Positions 25,601 to 33,267 are shown, counted from the stretch's first letter. The stretch is DNA of 64,000 bases from Variovorax paradoxus_P (GCF_050627025.1 NZ_CP192472.1); one strand, 5' to 3'. Translations and numbers: made by a program. The notes: generated from the sequence alone by a model not told the origin.

Positions 25601-26004
25601 TAGATGAGCGAGGTGAGGGTGGAGCCCAGGTAGCCGAAGCCCGCCCCGCGGGTGAGCAGGTCCATGTCTACGCCGTGCTTTGCGGCGTAGTACGAAATTG
25701 GCAGGCCCGTGAGAAACGTGATGAGCCCCACCACCAGGATGGCCCACAGCGCGTTCGAGAAACCGTAGTTCAGCGCAATGGCTCCGCCAATGGCCTCCAG
25801 CGCCAGGAACGAGGTGGCACCGAACGCCGCGTTGGCCACGCGGAACTCCGACCACTTGCGAAAGCTGCGCGGCGTGTAGCGCAGCGCGTAGTCCTCCAGC
25901 GTTTCGTTCGCGACCCACGCGTTGTAGTCGCGGCGGATGCGAAAGATCTTCTGGCCGGTGACGGGTTGCATGGTGGGGTCTTGCGGCAAGGGCGTAGGCG
26001 GCAT
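22579..26004 (-). CDS. NCS1 permease-histidine kinase hybrid (transporter-like sensor)
   Basis: The 1141-residue protein fuses a complete NCS1-type permease (about residues 15-505, some twelve membrane helices, opening with KWSEFRVANAAFG) to a signalling module. After the permease comes a cysteine-rich segment of eight or more cysteines in CxxC-like pairs (about 509-547), two more membrane helices (about 590-660), a HisKA box with His695 in MTHELRTPLNS, an HATPase domain, and a receiver with Asp983 in LLDLTMDD; a helical tail of about 70 residues follows. NCS1 carriers take up cytosine, uracil, hydantoins or allantoin, so the protein may sense such a nitrogen source. The start at 26004 is uncertain; an ATG at 25971 is the alternative and neither has a good ribosome-binding site. 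It overlaps its regulator gene. Confidence 0.9.
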   Translation of the reverse strand: MPPTPLPQDPTMQPVTGQKIFRIRRDYNAWVANETLEDYALRYTPRSFRKWSEFRVANAAFGATSFLALEAIGGAIALNYGFSNALWAILVVGLITFLTGLPISYYAAKHGVDMDLLTRGAGFGYLGSTLTSLIYASFTFIFFALEAAILALALQLYIDWPLPLLYLLSSIVIVPLVMRGITLISGLQLWTQPIWIVLFICPFVAVLVKKPELYADFTGLVGRTSDSSGFDPLMFGAAATVAFSLVVQIGEQVDYLRFLPEKTAANRGRWWAAVLVSGPGWIVPGMLKMMGGAFLAFLALQHEIPGKHAIEPTLMYLTGFSYVLRDPAWVLAITTLFVVVSQMKINLTNAYAGSLAWSNFFARLTHSHPGRVVWLVFNVVIAILLMTLGVFAALEHVLGFYSNIAIAWVGALVADLVINKPLGWSPRTIEFKRAHLYDINPVGLCAMLVAAALAMLAYSGVLGQWARAFSPFIALITALAVSPLLAWRTRGRYYLARTDIQRWTPGQMVKCSVCDNSFESEDMAHCPAYSAPICSLCCTLESRCHDRCKTDSRAAEQMSGWLKALLPPALSARLNFRVAHYLMVATSLVALLATVMGVVYAQETITGSDAMDPALRSAFLKVFALLSLVAAVAAWWIVLGSESRQMAQEESNRHNHLLTVEIEAHRRTDAALQTAKEAAEAANQAKTRYVAGMTHELRTPLNSILGYSQILLKGEAVAPPREAVQTIQRSGEHMLGLIDGLLDLARIEAGRLQLEPAPLALPAFLDEVVHMVRPQAENKGLAFVYTHSGRLPPWVHADAKRLRQILINLLANAVRFTDTGTVTLHVDARREVLRFDVIDTGIGVAPQDHQRIFLPFERGAAGRRRGEPGTGLGLTITGLLTSLMGGELALAATSPAGSTFSVRVYLREVADPGPQAQAGALRRLVSGYIGERRTLLVVDDQPVQRQMLAGMLVPLGFEVREAASGTECLDSLREDLPSAILLDLTMDDMDGWQTAALVRASGFSGIPIIIVSANMFENQTELLRAAGCQAFVGKPVIESELIATLERHLGLEWLALNEAMPPTAEAAPRPEQLALSEDDRAELMRLVQMGHVRGLHQVLDRLAAASPPAAAACTWLRGMVTRFELDNLRKAIAEDADTLTP

Positions 26005-26222
26005 GGATGGCAGCAGAGCAAGAAGCGCTCCCTGCGTGCTTTTCGGCCCTAAGCACGGCTTGCGAGTCTGCGGGCCCGGGCGCCTTCGGCCGCTACGTTG
26101 AATGACGTATTCGCGGCGGCGCGGGTGGTTTCTAAAGTACCAGCCATGGTGCTCGAGGCACCGTCCGATGCACTGCGATGGTGCGCGGTCAACTCTTTCC
26201 TTCAACCCGCCTGGAGTTCCTG
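26005..26222. promoter_or_regulatory. Divergent control region between the permease-kinase and the urea/amide operon
   Basis: This 218-base region separates two divergent transcription units and should hold both promoters. It contains a dyad GGTGC/GCACC with a 5-base centre at 26148-26162, followed by another GCAC/GTGC pair around 26170. These could bind the LuxR-type regulator. I see no convincing -35/-10 pair or sigma-54 site. Confidence 0.35.
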
Positions 26223-27488
26223 ATGTCGCGTGATTCCGATCCCTCCCTCGATGCCCTGGCATTGCGCCGCCGCCGTTTGCTGCAGGGCGCCGCCGCGCTG
26301 CCTGTGATGGGCCTGAGCGGCCTGAGCTTCGGCCAGTCGCAATTCCCCACGGCCAAGGTCAACACCACCAAGCTCGCGGTGACCGACACCGAAGTGACGG
26401 TGGGGCAACTGCACTCGTCGTCGGGCACCATGGCCATTTCGGAAACCGGCTCCATCCAGGCCGAGCAGCTGGCCATCGACCAGATCAACGCGATGGGCGG
26501 CATCCTGGGCCGCAAGATCAAGGTGATCAAGGAAGACGGTGCTTCCGACTGGCCGACCTTTGCCGAGAAGTCGAAGAAGCTGCTGGTCAACGACCACTGC
26601 GCCGCAGTGTTCGGCTGCTGGACCAGCGCCTCGCGCAAGGCCGTGCTGCCCGTGTTCGAAAAGGAGAACGGCCTCTTGTACTACCCGACCTTCTACGAAG
26701 GCCTGGAGCAGAGCAAGAACGTCATCTACACCGGCCAGGAGGCCACGCAGCAGATCATCTGGGGCCTGGACTGGGGCGCAAAGGAGAAGAAGGCCAAGAC
26801 CTTCTTCCTCGTCGGCTCCGACTACATCTGGCCGCGCACCTCGATGAAGATCGCGCGCAAGCACATCGAGAACTTCCAGAAGGGTTCGGTCAAGGGCGAG
26901 GAGTACTACCCCCTGGGCCACACCAACTTCAACTCGCTGATCAACAAGATCAAGGTGGCCAAGCCCGACTGTATTTTTGCGGCCGTGGTGGGCGGCTCGA
27001 ACGTGGCGTTCTACAAGCAGCTCAAGGCCGCGGGCATCACGGGCGACAAGCAGTTCTTGCTGACGCTGGCCGTGACCGAAGACGAGATGACCGGCGTGGG
27101 CGGCGAAAACTTCGCGGGCTTCTATTCGTCGATGAAGTACTTCCAGTCGCTGGACAACGCGAACAACAAGAAGTTCGTGGAGGCCTTCAAGGCCAAGTAC
27201 GGCAAGGACGCGGTGATCGGCGACGTTACGCAGGCGGGCTACCTGGGCCCCTGGCTCTGGAAGGCGGCCGTGGAGAAGGCGGGCAGCTTCGACGTGGACA
27301 AGGTGGTTGCGGGCTCGCCGGGCATCGAGCTGAAGACGGCGCCTGAAGGTTACGTGAAGCTGGATGCGAACCACCATTTGTGGAGCAAGGCGCGGATCGG
27401 GCAGGGGCAGCTGGATGGCACGTTCAAAGTCGTTGCCGAATCGGCCGAACTGATCAAGCCGGATCCGTTTCCCAAAGGCTACCAGTAA
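26223..27488 (+). CDS. urtA: Urea/short-chain amide ABC transporter, substrate-binding protein (UrtA/FmdD-like)
   Basis: This 421-residue protein has a twin-arginine signal (RRRRLLQG then a hydrophobic stretch ending in GLSFGQ), followed by the UrtA-type type I binding fold with GQLHSSSGTMAISE and FGCWTSASRKAVLP. UrtA proteins bind urea; the close FmdD of formamide utilisers binds short amides. Since formamidase is in the same operon, formamide or related amides are equally likely ligands. A GGAG lies about 7 bases before the chosen ATG at 26223; an in-frame GTG 45 bases upstream would give a signal too long. Confidence 0.9.
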   Translation: MSRDSDPSLDALALRRRRLLQGAAALPVMGLSGLSFGQSQFPTAKVNTTKLAVTDTEVTVGQLHSSSGTMAISETGSIQAEQLAIDQINAMGGILGRKIKVIKEDGASDWPTFAEKSKKLLVNDHCAAVFGCWTSASRKAVLPVFEKENGLLYYPTFYEGLEQSKNVIYTGQEATQQIIWGLDWGAKEKKAKTFFLVGSDYIWPRTSMKIARKHIENFQKGSVKGEEYYPLGHTNFNSLINKIKVAKPDCIFAAVVGGSNVAFYKQLKAAGITGDKQFLLTLAVTEDEMTGVGGENFAGFYSSMKYFQSLDNANNKKFVEAFKAKYGKDAVIGDVTQAGYLGPWLWKAAVEKAGSFDVDKVVAGSPGIELKTAPEGYVKLDANHHLWSKARIGQGQLDGTFKVVAESAELIKPDPFPKGYQ

Positions 27489-27500
27489 CCCTGTCTTGCT

Positions 27501-27600
27501 CCCTCCCCCTCTGGGGGAGGGAAGGGCTGGGGGCAAGCGGCGCTACCACTGGGCACGCTCTGCCTGCCCCCATCCCAACCTTCCCCCAGAGGGGGAAGGG
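27501..27600. repeat. GC-rich inverted-repeat element between urtA and urtB
   Basis: Two arms, 27501-27537 and 27565-27600, are imperfect reverse complements of about 36 bases, and each arm itself contains a CCCCC..GGGGG mini-hairpin around a CTCTGGGG or CCCCAGAG core. The pair could form a long stem with a 27-base loop. It lies entirely between two genes of an operon, 12 bases after urtA. It looks like a dispersed palindromic repeat unit that could also act as a transcription attenuator or mRNA stabiliser. Confidence 0.7.
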
Positions 27601-27631
27601 GCCAATACCCAAACACCTGGAACCTGTCGCC

Positions 27632-28546
27632 ATGAACCTGTCGGACATGATGAACATCGGCCTCATGCAGGGCTTCGCGGGGCTGAGCCTCTTCGCGGTG
27701 CTGCTGCTCATGGGCCTGGGGCTCGCGATCATCTTCGGCCAGATGGGCGTCATCAACATGGCGCATGGCGAGTTCATGACCATCGGCGCCTATTCGATCT
27801 ACCTGGCCGCGCGCGTCACCGAAAGCCTGGCGCCCGCGTTCATGCCGTATTACTTTCCGATTGCCATCGGCCTGGCGTTCGTGTTTGCCTTCATCGTCGG
27901 CTGGATCGTGGAGTGGGTGCTCATCCGGCACCTGTACAAGCGGCCGCTCGATACGCTGCTTGCCACCTGGGGCGTCAGCCTTGGGCTGCAGCAGCTCTTT
28001 CGCACCTTCATCGGCCCGAAGGAAGTGAGCCCCACGCTGCCCGAGTGGCTCATGGGCTCGTGGACGCCGCATGAAGGCCTGGACATTCCGATCAACGGCC
28101 TCTTTGTGCTGGCGCTCACCGCGCTGGTGACCGGCGGCGTGCTCGTGGCACTGCACAAGAGCCGCTGGGGCCTGCGAGTGCGTGCCACCGTGGCCAATCG
28201 CACCATGGCCAACGCGACGGGCATCGACACCATGAAGACCGACCGCCTGACCTTTGCCATCGGCTGCGGCATCGCGGGCATGGCTGGCGCGGCCTTCACC
28301 ACCATCGGCTCCACCGGGCCGACCTCGGGCTCGCTCTACATCGTCGATGCCTTCCTTGTCGTCACCTTCGGCGGTGCAGCCAGCCTGCTGGGCACGGTGG
28401 TCTCTGCCTTCGGCATTGCGCAGACGCAATCGGTGTCGGAATTTTTCATGACCGGCTCGATGGCCAAGGTGCTGACGCTCTCGCTGATCGTGCTCATCCT
28501 GATGATGCGTCCGCAAGGCCTTTTCGCGGTCAAGGTGCGCCGCTGA
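27632..28546 (+). CDS. urtB: Urea/amide ABC transporter permease (UrtB-like)
   Basis: This 304-residue protein has about eight membrane helices and the branched-chain-amino-acid (LivH) permease signature, with GQMGVINMAHGEFMTIGAYS near residue 40 and the RATVANRTMANATGI cytoplasmic loop that contacts the ATPase. It forms the channel with UrtC. The repeat element lies between it and urtA, leaving a 143-base gap. The ATG at 27632 was chosen because upstream codons fall in the repeat. Confidence 0.92.
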   Translation: MNLSDMMNIGLMQGFAGLSLFAVLLLMGLGLAIIFGQMGVINMAHGEFMTIGAYSIYLAARVTESLAPAFMPYYFPIAIGLAFVFAFIVGWIVEWVLIRHLYKRPLDTLLATWGVSLGLQQLFRTFIGPKEVSPTLPEWLMGSWTPHEGLDIPINGLFVLALTALVTGGVLVALHKSRWGLRVRATVANRTMANATGIDTMKTDRLTFAIGCGIAGMAGAAFTTIGSTGPTSGSLYIVDAFLVVTFGGAASLLGTVVSAFGIAQTQSVSEFFMTGSMAKVLTLSLIVLILMMRPQGLFAVKVRR

Positions 28547-28577
28547 TGAACCCGAATTCTTTCTGGAGAACGTTCCG

Positions 28578-29771
28578 ATGATGAATTTCATCAAGGCCTC
28601 GATCCTGCGCTACCAGCTGGGCAGCCTCTTGCTGCTGGTGTTGCTGCTGGCGGTGGTGCTGCCGCTGTCGCTCGACATCTTTCGCCTGAACCTGGTGGGC
28701 AAATACCTCACCTACGCCTTCGTTGCCGTGGGGCTTGTGATGGTGTGGGGCTACGGCGGCGTGCTGAGCCTGGGGCAGGGCGTGTTCTTCGGCATCGGCG
28801 GCTATGCGATGGCGATGTTTCTCAAGCTCGAGGCTTCAGACCCGATCACCACCAAGATCCAGTCGACACCCGGCATACCGGACTTCATGGACTGGAACCA
28901 GATCACCGAATTGCCGGTGCTGTGGCTGCCCTTCAAGAGCCTGCCGCTGAGCCTGGCGCTGGTGGTGCTGGCACCGATGGCGCTGGCGTGGCTGGTGAGT
29001 TTTGCAATGTTCAAGCGCCGCGTGGGCGGGGTGTACTTTGCGATCATCACGCAGGCGGTGGCGCTCATTTGCACCGTGCTCATCATCGGCCAGCAGGGCT
29101 ACACGGGCGGCGTCAACGGCATGACCGACCTGAAGACGATGCTGGGCTGGGACACGCGCACCGACGGCGCCAAGTACATCCTCTACTACGTGTGCGTCGG
29201 CCTGCTGGTCGCAAGCATCGTGCTGTGTCGCTGGATCCAGACCAGCAAGCTCGGCACGCTGCTGCTTGCCATGCGCGACAAGGAAGACCGCGTGCGCTTC
29301 TCGGGCTACGACGTGTCGAACTTCAAGGTCTTCATCTTCTGCCTCGCGGCCGGCCTCTCGGGCATTGGCGGCGCGATGTTTGCGCTGCAGGTGGGCTTCA
29401 TGTCGCCGAGCTTCGTGGGCATCGTGCCTTCCATCGAGATGGTGATCTTCTGCGCCGTGGGCGGCCGCATGAGCCTGGTGGGCGCGGTGTACGGCGCGCT
29501 GTTGGTGAATGCGGGCAAGACGCTCTTCTCCGAAAGCTTTCCGGACCTCTGGCTGTTTTTGATGGCCGGTCTCTTCATCGGCGTGACCATGGCCTTTCCC
29601 ATGGGCCTGGCGGGCCTGTGGGACGAAAAGATCAGGCCCTGGTGGAAGAGCCGCCGCCAGGCGCTGCGCGAAGCCGCGGTAAAGCCGCCGGCCGCAACCG
29701 TACCCGCACAACCTCCCGCGCCGCAGACCGAACCCGCATTGCCGGACGGCGTCGGCAGCCAACGCGCCTGA
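28578..29771 (+). CDS. urtC: Urea/amide ABC transporter permease (UrtC-like)
   Basis: This 397-residue protein is the LivM-type second permease, with about nine to ten membrane helices, the VWGYGGVLSLGQGVFFGIGG signature near residue 60 and a cytoplasmic loop with MRDKEDRVRFSGYD. A hydrophilic proline/alanine-rich tail of about 40 residues extends past the last helix. Two ATGs lie in tandem (28578 and 28581) after a TCTGGAGAA ribosome-binding site. It pairs with UrtB in the membrane. Confidence 0.92.
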   Translation: MMNFIKASILRYQLGSLLLLVLLLAVVLPLSLDIFRLNLVGKYLTYAFVAVGLVMVWGYGGVLSLGQGVFFGIGGYAMAMFLKLEASDPITTKIQSTPGIPDFMDWNQITELPVLWLPFKSLPLSLALVVLAPMALAWLVSFAMFKRRVGGVYFAIITQAVALICTVLIIGQQGYTGGVNGMTDLKTMLGWDTRTDGAKYILYYVCVGLLVASIVLCRWIQTSKLGTLLLAMRDKEDRVRFSGYDVSNFKVFIFCLAAGLSGIGGAMFALQVGFMSPSFVGIVPSIEMVIFCAVGGRMSLVGAVYGALLVNAGKTLFSESFPDLWLFLMAGLFIGVTMAFPMGLAGLWDEKIRPWWKSRRQALREAAVKPPAATVPAQPPAPQTEPALPDGVGSQRA

Positions 29772-29787
29772 ACCCGGAGCCCATCGC

Positions 29788-30531
29788 ATGAGCAACACCG
29801 ACTTCGCGCTCGCAGTGGAAGACCTCACGGTCTCCTTCGACGGCTTCAAGGCCATCGACGACCTGACGCTGTACATAGACAAGAACGAACTGCGGGTGAT
29901 CATCGGCCCTAACGGCGCCGGCAAGACCACGCTGCTCGACCTGATTTGCGGCAAGACGCGGGCGAGCGGCGGCAGCATCAAGTTCAAGAACACCGAGCTC
30001 ACGAAGATGGCCGAGCACAAGCGCGTGCGGCTGGGCATCGGGCGCAAGTTCCAGACACCATCCATCTACGAGAACCTGAGCGTCTTCCAGAACCTGGAGG
30101 TGTCTTTCCCGAAAGGCCGTTCGGTGCTCGGCGCGCTGGCCTTCAAGTGCGACGACGAGGTCAAGTCCAAGGTGCAGGCGGTGGCCGAAGACATCGGCCT
30201 GGCCGACAAGCTGCGCACGGAAGCGGGCCTGCTGAGCCATGGCCAAAAGCAGTGGCTGGAGATCGGCATGCTGCTGATGCAGGAGCCCGAGTTGCTGATG
30301 CTCGACGAGCCCATAGCGGGCATGAGCGCGCGCGAGCGCGAACTCACCGCCGACCTGCTCAAGCGAATTTGCCAGAACCGCGCGGTGATCGTCATCGAGC
30401 ACGACATGGCGTTTGTGAAGCAGATTGCGCACAAGGTAACGGTGATGCACCAGGGAAAGATCCTGGCCGAGGGGCCTATGGAGAAGGTGCAGGCGGATCC
30501 CAAGGTCATCGACGTTTATCTGGGGCACTGA
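29788..30531 (+). CDS. urtD: Urea/amide ABC transporter ATP-binding protein (UrtD-like)
   Basis: This 247-residue ATPase has a Walker A motif GPNGAGKTT, a Walker B motif LLMLDEP and a degenerate signature segment LLSHGQKQWLEIG, as in UrtD/LivG proteins. It begins 16 bases after urtC. It energises uptake together with UrtE. It is followed by a 319-base gap filled mostly by a 260-base inverted-repeat element. Confidence 0.92.
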   Translation: MSNTDFALAVEDLTVSFDGFKAIDDLTLYIDKNELRVIIGPNGAGKTTLLDLICGKTRASGGSIKFKNTELTKMAEHKRVRLGIGRKFQTPSIYENLSVFQNLEVSFPKGRSVLGALAFKCDDEVKSKVQAVAEDIGLADKLRTEAGLLSHGQKQWLEIGMLLMQEPELLMLDEPIAGMSARERELTADLLKRICQNRAVIVIEHDMAFVKQIAHKVTVMHQGKILAEGPMEKVQADPKVIDVYLGH

Positions 30532-30570
30532 TGGCTTGCAGTTCTGTTCGCCGCGTCGTGCGTGTGCTTT

Positions 30571-30830
30571 GTTCAGGGCGCGCACCCGCCGACGGGGTAC
30601 CTTGCTCCGCGAATGTCCCCCGGCCTGCGGCCTCCTCCTTTATTTCGCTGCGCAAGGCACCCCATCGACGGGAGCGTGATCCAGAGCAGTCGTTGATCGG
30701 CGGTGCACCCAGAGCGTGCCCAACTGCACAGGGCATCGGGTGCTCCCCGCAGCGAAATAAAGGAGGAGGGCGAAGCCCGGGGGACATTCGCGGAGGGGAG
30801 TACCCGGTGGCCTGTGTACCCGCCCTGAAC
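30571..30830. repeat. 260-bp inverted-repeat element between urtD and urtE
   Basis: Arms of about 94 bases (30571-30664 and 30737-30830) are imperfect reverse complements around a loop of roughly 72 bases. Two blocks are perfectly paired: 30605-30623 with 30777-30795 (19 bases) and 30631-30652 with 30748-30769 (22 bases); the outer ends are GTTCAGGGCG and CGCCCTGAAC. No open reading frame with family resemblance lies in it, so it resembles a non-autonomous, MITE-like element. It interrupts the urt operon exactly between two genes and also fills the only gap over 300 bases in it. Confidence 0.8.
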
Positions 30831-30850
30831 AGAAGCAAAGGAGCCACGAG

Positions 30851-31552
30851 ATGAGCAACATCATGCTGAAGGTCGACGACCTGCACACAGCCTACGGCCA
30901 GAGCGAGGCCCTGCACGGCATCTCGTTCGAAGGCCATGCCAACGAAACAATAGCCATCATGGGCCGCAACGGCATGGGCAAGACCACGCTGTTCAAGAGC
31001 CTCATGGGTGTGCTGCCGCTGAAGAGTGGGCGCATCGAGGTGGCGGGGCAGGACGTGTCGCGCGACGAAAGCTTCAAGCGCGTGGCCAAGGGCATTGCCT
31101 ATGTGCCGCAAGGCCGCATGATTTTTCCGACCCTCACCGTCGAAGAAAACATCCAGACCGGCCTCGAAAACTCAAAGACCAAACGCATTCCCGAAGAGAT
31201 CTACGCCCTGTTCCCCGTGCTCTGGGACATGAAGCGCCGCAAGGGCGGAAACCTCTCCGGCGGCCAGCAACAGCAGCTTGCCATTGCGCGCGCCCTTGTT
31301 ACCGACCCCAAGGTGTTGCTGCTCGACGAGCCTACAGAAGGTATCCAGCCTTCGATCATCAAGGACATTGCCAAGGCCCTGAACGAAATTCGCAAGCTGC
31401 GCGGCATCACCATTGTGGTGTCCGAACAGGTGCTTAGCTTTGCGATGGATGTGGCCGACCGGCTCTTCGTGATCGAGGGCGGGCGGCTCGTGCATGAGAC
31501 CGCGCGCGACAAGACCGATGTGGACCACATCAAAGCCTATCTCTCTGTTTAA
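30851..31552 (+). CDS. urtE: Urea/amide ABC transporter ATP-binding protein (UrtE-like)
   Basis: This 233-residue LivF-type ATPase has Walker A GRNGMGKTT, signature LSGGQQQQLAIARAL and Walker B LLLDEPTEG. It is the partner of UrtD. It starts 20 bases after the inverted-repeat element with AAAGGAGC as ribosome-binding site and ends 23 bases before the formamidase gene, so it belongs to the same transcript if the element does not stop transcription. Confidence 0.92.
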   Translation: MSNIMLKVDDLHTAYGQSEALHGISFEGHANETIAIMGRNGMGKTTLFKSLMGVLPLKSGRIEVAGQDVSRDESFKRVAKGIAYVPQGRMIFPTLTVEENIQTGLENSKTKRIPEEIYALFPVLWDMKRRKGGNLSGGQQQQLAIARALVTDPKVLLLDEPTEGIQPSIIKDIAKALNEIRKLRGITIVVSEQVLSFAMDVADRLFVIEGGRLVHETARDKTDVDHIKAYLSV

Positions 31553-31575
31553 CCACAACCCAGGAGCCACCGCAA

Positions 31576-32808
31576 ATGACGGACACGCTGATCAAGGTCG
31601 ACCTGACCAAGCCGCCCACGGAAAACGAGAATATCCACAACCGCTGGCACCCGGACATTCCGATGGCCTGCTGGGTCAACCCGGGCGACGATTTCATTCT
31701 TGAAACCTTCGACTGGACCGGCGGCTTCATCAAGAACAACGACAGCGCCGACGACGTTCGCGACATCGACCTGAGCACCGTGCACTACCTTTCAGGCCCC
31801 GTGGGCGTGAAAGGGGCAGAGCCCGGCGACCTGCTGGTGGTCGACCTGCTCGACATCGGCGCCAAGCAGGACAGCCTGTGGGGCTTCAACGGATTCTTCT
31901 CGAAGAAGAATGGTGGCGGATTCCTGACCGATCATTTTCCCGAGGCGCAAAAATCCATCTGGGATTTCAAAGGCATGTTCACCAGCTCGCGCCATGTGCC
32001 GGGCGTCAACTTTGCGGGCCTCATCCACCCTGGCCTGATCGGCTGCCTGCCCGACAAGCCCATGCTCGACATGTGGAACGAGCGCGAAGGCAAGCTCATT
32101 GCCACCGACCCTGACCGGGTGCCTGGCCTTGCCAACCCGCCGTTCGCAGGCACCGCGCACATGGGCAAGATGACAGGCGACGCCCGCGCCAAGGCCGCTG
32201 CCGAAGGCGCGCGCACCGTGCCGCCGCGCGAGCACGGAGGCAACTGCGACATCAAGGACCTGTCGCGCGGCTCCAAGGTTTTCTTTCCCGTGTATGTGGA
32301 TGGTGCCGGGCTCAGCGTGGGCGACCTGCACTTCAGCCAGGGCGATGGCGAGATCACCTTCTGCGGCGCCATCGAAATGGCGGGCTGGGTGCACATGAAG
32401 GTCACTCTCATCAAGGGCGGCATGGCCAAGTACGGCATCAAGAACCCGATTTTCAAGCCGAGCGTGATCACGCCGCAGTACAACGACTACCTCATCTTCG
32501 AAGGCATTTCTGTCGACGAGTCCGGCAAGCAGCACTACCTGGACGTGAACGTGGCCTACCGCCAGGCTTGCCTCAACGCCATCGAGTACCTGAAGAAGTT
32601 CGGCTACTCGGGCGCGCAGGCGTATTCGATTCTCGGCACTGCACCGGTGCAAGGCCACATCAGCGGCGTGGTCGATGTGCCGAACTCTTGCGCCACGCTC
32701 TGGCTCCCCACGCAGATCTTCGACTTCGACATCAACCCGAACGCAGCAGGGCCGGTGAAGATGATCGACGGCAGCATCGACATGCCGCTTTCGCACGACC
32801 TGGCCTGA
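31576..32808 (+). CDS. fmdA: Formamidase (acetamidase/formamidase family)
   Basis: This 410-residue protein matches the metal-dependent acetamidase/formamidase family: an N-terminal NRWHPDIPMACWVNPGDDF segment, a GLIGCLP motif, and the EHGGNCDIKDLSRG block, with the length usual for FmdA. It hydrolyses formamide to formate and ammonia in the cytoplasm. A CAGGAG site precedes the ATG. Its place after urtABCDE suggests that the transporter feeds it amides, making this a nitrogen-acquisition operon. Confidence 0.93.
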   Translation: MTDTLIKVDLTKPPTENENIHNRWHPDIPMACWVNPGDDFILETFDWTGGFIKNNDSADDVRDIDLSTVHYLSGPVGVKGAEPGDLLVVDLLDIGAKQDSLWGFNGFFSKKNGGGFLTDHFPEAQKSIWDFKGMFTSSRHVPGVNFAGLIHPGLIGCLPDKPMLDMWNEREGKLIATDPDRVPGLANPPFAGTAHMGKMTGDARAKAAAEGARTVPPREHGGNCDIKDLSRGSKVFFPVYVDGAGLSVGDLHFSQGDGEITFCGAIEMAGWVHMKVTLIKGGMAKYGIKNPIFKPSVITPQYNDYLIFEGISVDESGKQHYLDVNVAYRQACLNAIEYLKKFGYSGAQAYSILGTAPVQGHISGVVDVPNSCATLWLPTQIFDFDINPNAAGPVKMIDGSIDMPLSHDLA

Positions 32809-32815
32809 CGCGCCC

Positions 32816-33160
32816 ATGCCTACCTACGACTACGCCTGCGTGCAATGCGGCGGCTTCGAGGCGTTGCGGCCTTCGGGCCAGCGCGACGAGCCTGCCGCTT
32901 GCCCCGATTGCGGTTGCGCATCGCCGCGTGTACTTTCGGCGGCGCCGCGGCTTGCGCTGATGGCCTCGGGCACACGCCGCGCCATGGAGACCAACGAGCG
33001 CGCGCGGCACGAGCCCGGCAGTTCGCGCGACTATGCGCGCTTGCGGCATCCGGCAGGCTGCGGATGCTGCTCGGGCTCGTCGAGGCGCAGTGCCACCGTG
33101 ACGGCGCCCAGCGGGGTAAAGTCGGCGCCGTCGAAGCGGCCGTGGATGATTTCGCACTGA
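32816..33160 (+). CDS. fmdB: FmdB-type zinc-ribbon protein
   Basis: This 114-residue protein starts with MPTYDYAC, the FmdB-family opening, and has paired cysteines CVQC and CPDC that make a zinc ribbon in the first 40 residues; a further CGCC follows near residue 80. It begins 7 bases after fmdA. FmdB proteins are named from formamide operons and were proposed as regulators, but their mechanism is unsettled. The stop TGA is the first element of the following 11-base tandem repeat. Confidence 0.88.
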   Translation: MPTYDYACVQCGGFEALRPSGQRDEPAACPDCGCASPRVLSAAPRLALMASGTRRAMETNERARHEPGSSRDYARLRHPAGCGCCSGSSRRSATVTAPSGVKSAPSKRPWMISH

Positions 33161-33212
33161 CGCCGGAATAACGCCGGAATAACGCCGGACTAACGCCGGC
33201 CTAACGCCGAGC
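33158..33212 (+). repeat. Five tandem copies of an 11-bp unit, TAACGCCGGAA-like
   Basis: Five units of 11 bases run head to tail from the stop codon of fmdB; the consensus is TAACGCCGGAA with changes at the last two positions. Because 11 is not a multiple of three, the TAA of successive units falls in all three frames. The array lies 56 bases before a terminator hairpin. Confidence 0.85.
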
Positions 33213-33267
33213 TAACTCTGCAGCCTGCGCGGCGCCTTGGCAGCCGGGCGATTGTTTCAATCCCGTG

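Noticed and set aside
22513..26052. 1179-codon open frame on the plus strand
   Set aside because: It is the antisense shadow of the permease-kinase gene; it has no membrane or domain pattern and very high His/Gln/Arg content.
30532..30850. Protein-coding gene in the urtD-urtE gap
   Set aside because: The open frames there come from the inverted-repeat arms, are Arg-rich and match no family; the base pairing explains the sequence better.
33158..33212. CRISPR-like repeat array
   Set aside because: The 11-base units are directly adjacent with no spacers, and no cas gene is present.
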